Positions 1-6,412 of a DNA stretch of 6,412 nt are shown piece after piece. How positions within the stretch are numbered: position 1 is the first letter of the stretch; every line of letters begins with the position of its first letter. The stretch comes from a candidate division Zixibacteria bacterium DG_27 (GTDB taxonomy: Bacteria > Zixibacteria > MSB-5A5 > DG-27), in assembly GCA_001302725.1 (NCBI GenBank), contig LIZU01000097.1, positions 1-6,412 on the forward strand, given 5' to 3'. A program made the position numbers and the translations under genes. The notes beneath the pieces were generated by a model. That model was given only the letters and a program-made list of their open reading frames with translations. It was not told the DNA's origin and made no database searches.

Positions 1-1
1 G

Positions 2-202
2 CAAGTCCGCCTGAAGGTCTTCAATATATCCGGACAGGAGGTACGAGGCCTGGTGGACAAGGTTCAGCAGACGGGGAGTTACTTTGTCACCTGGGATGGC
101 TGTAACAGTGGGGGAGAGGAGGTTGCCTCCGGCATCTACATCTATCGCCTAACCTTCGGGGACGAATCTACCTCCCAGCGGAAGATGTTGCTTTTGAGGT
201 AA
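2..202 (+). CDS. C-terminal end of a secreted/surface protein with FlgD-Ig (type IX sorting-like) tail, 5' truncated
   Basis: Frame 2 is open from the window edge to a TAA at 200-202 and gives 66 residues. They read as a single beta-sandwich repeat: a 'VRLKVFNISGQEV' strand, a 'GSYFVTWDG' strand, then 'EVASGIYIYRL' and a final 'QRKMLLLR'. This order (V.l.Vyn..G..V, G.y.v.WdG, G..v.sGiYiyrl, KmlLlR) is the signature of FlgD-type Ig domains and of the closely similar type A C-terminal sorting domains of the type IX secretion system in FCB bacteria. The body of the protein lies outside the window, so its activity (protease, adhesin, other) cannot be known. It is probably exported and either surface-attached or released. 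The last 35 bp overlap the 3' end of the convergent dihydrouridine synthase gene. Certain as a coding tail; the T9SS link is an inference. Confidence 0.8.
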   Translation, partial: QVRLKVFNISGQEVRGLVDKVQQTGSYFVTWDGCNSGGEEVASGIYIYRLTFGDESTSQRKMLLLR

Positions 203-1754
203 TCTGCTGGTTCTCTTCGCGACGCGGCCTTATTTGCTCAAAATATCTGGAATTGACTAACTCTTCATTTCTCTGTTTTTGAGCTAACTCGTAGAGCATA
301 TGCTTAACTCGCTCGATAGGGATCTTTCCCCTCTTAAATGCCTCGAGGAAGTAAAGGAAGTGCAGTTTGTTCCCGTTTTTCACCTTTCCTTTCAGCCTGC
401 CCCAGACGTGCAAGGCGGCACTGACCCTGCAGCCGTCTTCCGGGGCTTGAGACAAGGCGCTTTCGATCTCAGATAGGAATCGGACAACAGTCTGGTTGGT
501 CATCGAAGCTTGCAGAAGCATCTGAATGCTCTGATAGATCTTTGGCGAGTGCTCTAAGATCAAGTAACGGTACTCGCTCCATCTGTTCAACATCTCCTGG
601 TAACGAGGACTCATGAGAGTCTTGACCTCGGCCTCCTTTTCTTCGTTTGACCAGACTCCTTGGTCTTTTTCCGACCTCCTCCGGAGAATCGCACCCGCCC
701 GTTCTTTTTCTCTGGATAAGTTCGCACCAAAGGCTGTGGAGCTTTCCGTTACTAAGCCGAAAGCACTGCTGTTTCTGACTCGCTCTCTCAAGCTCATGGG
801 ACGGATATACTCTTGGAGAACACCTTCCAGCTCATCGTAGTTGTCTATCCCAAACACTCTCCGTCTGAGGCTGCTGGCGTGCGGTGTTCCTTTGATATAC
901 CAACCTATATGCGAGCGCATCCTTCTTATCGCTCTGTCCTCACCGAGCTCTTCAGTCATCAATCTTACGTGCTTCAGAAAGACTTGCATTTTCTCTTCGA
1001 TTGTGGGTCCCGGCAGAAGTCTCCCGGTCTTCAAGTAATGGTTGGTTCTGGAGAAAATCCAGGGATTCCCCAGCGCGGCTCTCCCGATCATCACGGCATC
1101 GCATCCGGTTTCAGCCAGCATCCTCTTGGCGTCCTGAGGGGTTTTGATGTCTCCGTTGCCAATCACAGGTATTTTGACGGCCTCTTTCACTCTTGCAATC
1201 AGGTCCCAGTCGGCATTTCCCGAGAAACCCTGCCTCTGAGTTCGGGGATGGACTGTCACCGCCCCGCAGCCGAGCGATTCTGCCAGTTGAGAGGCTTCAA
1301 CCACCACCACTGATTCTTCGTCCCAGCCGGAGCGCAGCTTCAGGGTGACCGGTAACTCCGTAGCTTCAATCATTCTGCTCAGAATCTCTTCGAGCAACTT
1401 CAAATCCCTGAGCAAGGCTGCTCCGGCCTCCTTCTTCACGACCTTTCTGACCGGACAGCCGGCATTGAAATCTATAAAATCGGGCCGGAACTCCTCGGCG
1501 ACTCTCACTGCCACCTCTGCGCTCTCGGGGCAGGAGCCGAAAAGCTGAGCTCCGACTGGCCGCTCCTCCTCCGTGAAGTGCAGAAGTCGCAGACTGGGTC
1601 GATTTCTTCTCAGCAAACCTTCAACGCTTACCATCTCTGTGAAGACTAAACCGGCACCGAACGATCTGGCCAGTCTTCGGAACGATGAATCTGAAATCCC
1701 CGCCAGTGGCGCCAGAACAGTCTTGCTCTCAATTGTCACGTTACCGATTATCAT
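168..1754 (-). CDS. dusB: tRNA-dihydrouridine synthase (DusB-like) fused to a C-terminal DUF1722/YbgA-like domain
   Basis: A 528-residue protein, whereas bacterial Dus enzymes are usually 310-350. Residues 1-320 are a complete FMN-dependent Dus: 'LAPLAGISDSSFRR' (14-27), 'FTEMVS' (38-43), 'AQLFG' (69-73), the catalytic loop 'DFNAGCPVRKVVKKEAG' with acid Cys100, 'LKLRSGW' with FMN-contacting Lys139, 'VTVHPRT' with His169, 'VIGNGDI' (197-203), phosphate-binding 'GRAALGNPWIF' (224-234), and the helical tRNA-recognition domain to about 320. The family reduces specific uridines in the tRNA D-loop with NADPH. A charged linker (about 321-381) leads to residues 382-510, which match the DUF1722 pattern: 'NRWSEYRYLILEHSPKIYQ', 'ALHVWGRLKGK', 'FKRGKIPI' and an 'RYFEQIRP' end. 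The ATG at 1754 is chosen because the family N-terminus starts there and because the only upstream in-frame start, TTG at 1790, lies inside the predicted -35 box. No Shine-Dalgarno is visible. The 3' end overlaps the convergent gene. The Dus call is very sure; the DUF1722 assignment rests on pattern memory and is good but not certain. Which tRNA position is modified cannot be told. Confidence 0.93.
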   Translation of the reverse strand: MIIGNVTIESKTVLAPLAGISDSSFRRLARSFGAGLVFTEMVSVEGLLRRNRPSLRLLHFTEEERPVGAQLFGSCPESAEVAVRVAEEFRPDFIDFNAGCPVRKVVKKEAGAALLRDLKLLEEILSRMIEATELPVTLKLRSGWDEESVVVVEASQLAESLGCGAVTVHPRTQRQGFSGNADWDLIARVKEAVKIPVIGNGDIKTPQDAKRMLAETGCDAVMIGRAALGNPWIFSRTNHYLKTGRLLPGPTIEEKMQVFLKHVRLMTEELGEDRAIRRMRSHIGWYIKGTPHASSLRRRVFGIDNYDELEGVLQEYIRPMSLRERVRNSSAFGLVTESSTAFGANLSREKERAGAILRRRSEKDQGVWSNEEKEAEVKTLMSPRYQEMLNRWSEYRYLILEHSPKIYQSIQMLLQASMTNQTVVRFLSEIESALSQAPEDGCRVSAALHVWGRLKGKVKNGNKLHFLYFLEAFKRGKIPIERVKHMLYELAQKQRNEELVNSRYFEQIRPRREENQQITSKATSSAGR

Positions 1755-1762
1755 ATTTTCAG

Positions 1763-1790
1763 AATATAGACAGAAATGGCTCGCTTGCAA
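1763..1790 (-). promoter_or_regulatory. Candidate sigma70-type promoter for dusB with near-leaderless start
   Basis: Read on the minus strand, TTGCAA (1790-1785) and TATATT (1768-1763) are separated by 16 bp. Only 8 nt lie between the -10 box and the ATG at 1754, so transcription would start within about two bases of the start codon. This agrees with the lack of a ribosome binding site before that ATG. Confidence 0.5.
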
Positions 1791-1903
1791 GCCTTTTTCA
1801 GTCAGAGCCCATTCGGGGCAGGTAGGTGTGATCTGTCTTCAGTAGTGTCGGTCAAATGCAAGTGTCTGTTCATATCTGGCTCCCTTAGCCAAAATGAAAG
1901 CAC

Positions 1904-1916
1904 GTCAATTGTTGAC
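1904..1916. promoter_or_regulatory. Short palindrome GTCAA-N3-TTGAC overlapping the lipoprotein promoter -35 box
   Basis: Arms GTCAA (1904-1908) and TTGAC (1912-1916) flank a 3-nt centre. The right arm is also most of the -35 hexamer TTGACT, so a dimeric regulator bound here would block the promoter. A palindrome this short can arise by chance, and no particular regulator is recognised. Confidence 0.25.
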
Positions 1917-1939
1917 TTTTTCGAGAGTTGTGACATATT
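1912..1939 (+). promoter_or_regulatory. Candidate extended -10 promoter for the lipoprotein gene
   Basis: TTGACT at 1912-1917 is followed after 16 bp by CATATT at 1934-1939, with a TGA just upstream of the -10 (1931-1933) giving the extended -10 form. Predicted transcription start is about 1946, leaving a leader of about 35 nt to the preferred ATG at 1981. Confidence 0.55.
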
Positions 1940-1969
1940 TACACCTTATGTTGTGAAGAATGCTCTTTC

Positions 1970-1974
1970 GGAAG
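1970..1974 (+). promoter_or_regulatory. Ribosome binding site that favours the 1981 start of the lipoprotein gene
   Basis: GGAAG lies 6 nt before the ATG at 1981, a normal Shine-Dalgarno spacing. The alternative in-frame ATG at 1960 has only a 'gtgaaga' directly against it, too close to act well, and would add seven charged residues before the signal peptide. Confidence 0.5.
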
Positions 1975-1980
1975 AACACA

Positions 1981-2412
1981 ATGCATACCAGAACATTGTC
2001 TTTTTCGATCTGTCTGCTTCTAGCCCTCTCTCTTTCCTGTGGCGGAGGGAAAAGTCCCAAAGGGGTGGTCAAAGATTTCATCTGGGCGGTCCAGGATTCC
2101 GACTCGGCAACCATTGTGAGCTGCCTGGACTTGGACGCTATGGTCAGAAGAAGCCTGAAGGCGACCTCGCCGGAGGACAGTCTTTTAGTCCTCGGCCTCT
2201 ACAAGGGAAAGATATTGGGGACTCTTGTGGGTGATGGCCATCGGCGCACCACGTGGCGCAAAAGCCAAATCGTTTTAGGTGCAGAGGAGATTCGAGACAA
2301 CCTCGCAGAGGTAGAGGTCTCCTTCATTGACAAGGAGACCGGCAGACAGAACTACACCAAAATGCAGCTCAGAGAGACGGAGGAGGGTTGGAAGATAATC
2401 TATTTTTATTAG
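1981..2412 (+). CDS. Small putative lipoprotein with NTF2-like/DUF4878-like domain
   Basis: A 143-residue protein. Residues 1-19 form a short signal peptide: basic start (MHTR), hydrophobic core 'ICLLLALSLS', then Cys20 followed by GGG. This reads as a type II (lipoprotein) signal, although the lipobox 'SLSC' is not the classic LxGC order. The mature part of about 124 residues starts with 'SPKGVVKDFIWAVQDSDSAT' and ends with alternating strands, 'LAEVEVSFIDKETGRQNY' and 'EEGWKIIYFY'. A helix near the lipid anchor with the phrase 'V..F..A...D', then a curved sheet ending in 'e.GWkI', is typical of DUF4878 and other NTF2-like lipoproteins of unknown role. It would be exported by Sec and anchored in a membrane facing the periplasm. 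It has its own promoter and lies 157 bp before secA, which has a separate promoter, so no functional link to secA is implied. The gene is secure; the fold is a moderate inference and the function unknown. Confidence 0.8.
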   Translation: MHTRTLSFSICLLLALSLSCGGGKSPKGVVKDFIWAVQDSDSATIVSCLDLDAMVRRSLKATSPEDSLLVLGLYKGKILGTLVGDGHRRTTWRKSQIVLGAEEIRDNLAEVEVSFIDKETGRQNYTKMQLRETEEGWKIIYFY

Positions 2413-2501
2413 CAGTTGGTGACGGACAGGGCTGACCACGCGCTCGATTTGGACGATACCAACCGCGTCAACTCTCAAAAACAATGACCCTCCCCTTTCT
2501 C

Positions 2502-2530
2502 TTGCCAAAACCTTTCCGATATTTTATCAT
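2502..2530 (+). promoter_or_regulatory. Strong sigma70-type promoter for secA
   Basis: TTGCCA (2502-2507) and TATCAT (2525-2530) are each one base from consensus and are separated by the ideal 17 bp. The predicted start is near 2537, giving a leader of about 33 nt. AGG at 2559-2561 lies 8 nt before the secA ATG and is the likely ribosome binding site. I see no SecM-like leader gene or stalling peptide, and no stem with a T-run in the rest of the 2413-2569 gap. Confidence 0.65.
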
Positions 2531-2569
2531 ATAAACCTAATGATGGGGGACGTTCTGTAGGTATGAGCG

Positions 2570-5941
<3,372 letters not shown>

Positions 5942-5970
5942 TTAGAGTGAGAATTTACTAAACCTCTTTG

Positions 5971-5976
5971 AAGGAG
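5971..5976 (+). promoter_or_regulatory. Ribosome binding site fixing the etfA start at 5982
   Basis: AAGGAG ends 5 nt before the ATG at 5982. An ATG at 5978 lies only 1 nt from it and opens a different frame that stops at 6121, so 5982 is the start. A GTG at 6024 in the second duplicate copy is in frame but has no comparable site before it. Confidence 0.7.
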
Positions 5977-5981
5977 TATGA

Positions 5982-6412
5982 ATGGCAGAGCTTTCCGACT
6001 ACAAAGGTTTCTGGTCCTATGCGGTGGCAGAGCTTTCCGACTACAAAGGTTTCTGGTCCTATGCGGAGGTGAAGGAGGGGAAAATCACTCCGGTCAGTTA
6101 CGAGGCCCTGGGACAGGCTAAGAAGTTGGCGAGCGAAAAGGGAACTGAGATCTGGTCTGTTGTGATTGGCAAAGGACTGAGCAAGCAGGCTCAAGAGCTG
6201 ATCAAGAGAGGCGCCAACAGGGTCATTTATGCCGAAGTCTCAGGTCTCACCGCTTTTACCGATCAGATTTACGCCCAGATTCTGGCGGATTTGGTTGAGC
6301 AGCACAAGCCGGAGGGTTTGATCGGGGTGGCCTCGTTTTACGGCAAGGCATTATTCCCTCGTCTGGCGGCGAAGCTCAACACCGCCTTGGCTTCGGATGT
6401 AACCGGTTTGGA
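5982..6412 (+). CDS. etfA: Electron transfer flavoprotein alpha subunit, N-terminal part (3' truncated)
   Basis: Open from ATG 5982 to the window edge: 143 complete codons of a protein that is usually about 320 residues. The N-terminal ETF domain is clear: 'SDYKGFWSYAEVKEGKITPV' (19-38), which matches the family's 'Y.GvWvyaE...GklapVs.E', then 'LGQAKKLASEKGTEIWSVVI', 'GANRVIYAE', 'AFTDQIYAQILADLVEQHKP', and 'FPRLAAKLNTALASDVTGL' just before the edge. EtfA with EtfB carries FAD and passes electrons from acyl-CoA and other dehydrogenases to the quinone pool or, in bifurcating systems, between NADH, ferredoxin and a dehydrogenase. The FAD-binding C-terminal domain is outside the window, so those types cannot be told apart. 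The gap to secA is 40 bp with no promoter or terminator seen, so co-transcription is likely. No etfB precedes it. The first 14 residues after Met are repeated exactly, so the protein begins with two copies of its first beta-strand segment. Confidence 0.92.
   Translation, partial: MAELSDYKGFWSYAVAELSDYKGFWSYAEVKEGKITPVSYEALGQAKKLASEKGTEIWSVVIGKGLSKQAQELIKRGANRVIYAEVSGLTAFTDQIYAQILADLVEQHKPEGLIGVASFYGKALFPRLAAKLNTALASDVTGL
5983..6066 (+). repeat. Perfect in-frame 42-bp tandem duplication at the start of etfA
   Basis: Copy 1 (5983-6024) and copy 2 (6025-6066) are identical at all 42 positions. Each begins TGGCAGAGC and ends CCTATGCGG. The unit is 14 codons, so the frame is kept and the residues AELSDYKGFWSYA occur twice, followed by V after the first copy and E after the second. 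Identity at synonymous positions means the copying is recent or is an assembly artefact. Confidence 0.97.

Noticed and set aside
613..1548. Several + strand open frames across the dusB region
   Set aside because: They are antisense to a gene with strong family motifs, overlap one another, and show no recognisable domain.
1755..1790. Longer form of the Dus fusion starting at a TTG at 1790, adding 12 residues
   Set aside because: The TTG lies within the likely -35 box, has no ribosome binding site, and the extra residues precede a family-typical N-terminus beginning at the ATG at 1754.
1960..1980. Earlier ATG at 1960 for the lipoprotein gene
   Set aside because: No well-spaced ribosome binding site. 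It adds seven residues before a normal signal peptide, and the ATG at 1981 has GGAAG at proper spacing. It cannot be fully excluded because it lies downstream of the predicted transcription start.
1776..2234. A 152-codon + strand frame overlapping the lipoprotein gene in another frame
   Set aside because: It crosses the predicted promoter of the lipoprotein gene, has no domain signal, and competes with a frame that has a clear signal peptide.
2415..2463. Possible terminator hairpin GTTGGT/ACCAAC after the lipoprotein gene
   Set aside because: Only 6 bp of stem around a 37-nt loop and no T-run after it. It does not look like an intrinsic terminator.
5978..6121. A 47-residue frame from the ATG at 5978, also containing the duplicated unit
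   Set aside because: It is an out-of-frame reading of etfA, and its start is only 1 nt from the ribosome binding site that serves 5982.

Overview
The window reads as ordinary chromosomal housekeeping DNA from a bacterium of moderate GC, probably in the FCB group (Bacteroidetes/Chlorobi and relatives) or an allied candidate phylum. Three things suggest this. The leftmost gene ends in a FlgD-Ig/type IX-like secretion tail. SecA is about 1120 residues long and carries the large insertion after the DEAD box that is familiar from FCB-type SecA. A small lipoprotein with a relaxed lipobox sits in front of secA. The placement is inferred from protein style, not from a tree.

Layout, left to right. 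(1) The 3' end of a secreted or surface protein gene on the + strand. (2) Converging on it and overlapping its end by 35 bp, a minus-strand gene for a DusB-like tRNA-dihydrouridine synthase fused to a C-terminal DUF1722 (YbgA-like) domain; its promoter seems to begin the transcript almost at the ATG. (3) A 226-bp divergent promoter region. (4) A small + strand lipoprotein gene with an NTF2/DUF4878-like look, driven by an extended -10 promoter that overlaps a short palindrome. (5) A 157-bp gap holding a strong sigma70-type promoter. (6) secA, complete, with two insertions in its second nucleotide-binding domain, two changes in helicase motifs and a damaged C-terminal zinc finger. (7) After 40 bp, the start of etfA (electron transfer flavoprotein alpha subunit), cut by the window edge, whose first codons are a perfect 42-bp tandem duplication.

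The genes do not form one pathway. secA and etfA are probably co-transcribed because of the short gap and lack of a visible terminator, but their functions are unrelated. SecA powers Sec export, which would also carry the lipoprotein and the leftmost surface protein across the inner membrane. I found no mobile element, CRISPR array, tRNA, rRNA or defence-type system. The points most worth a second look are the Dus-DUF1722 fusion, the unusual SecA ATPase and zinc sites, and the exact duplication at the etfA start.
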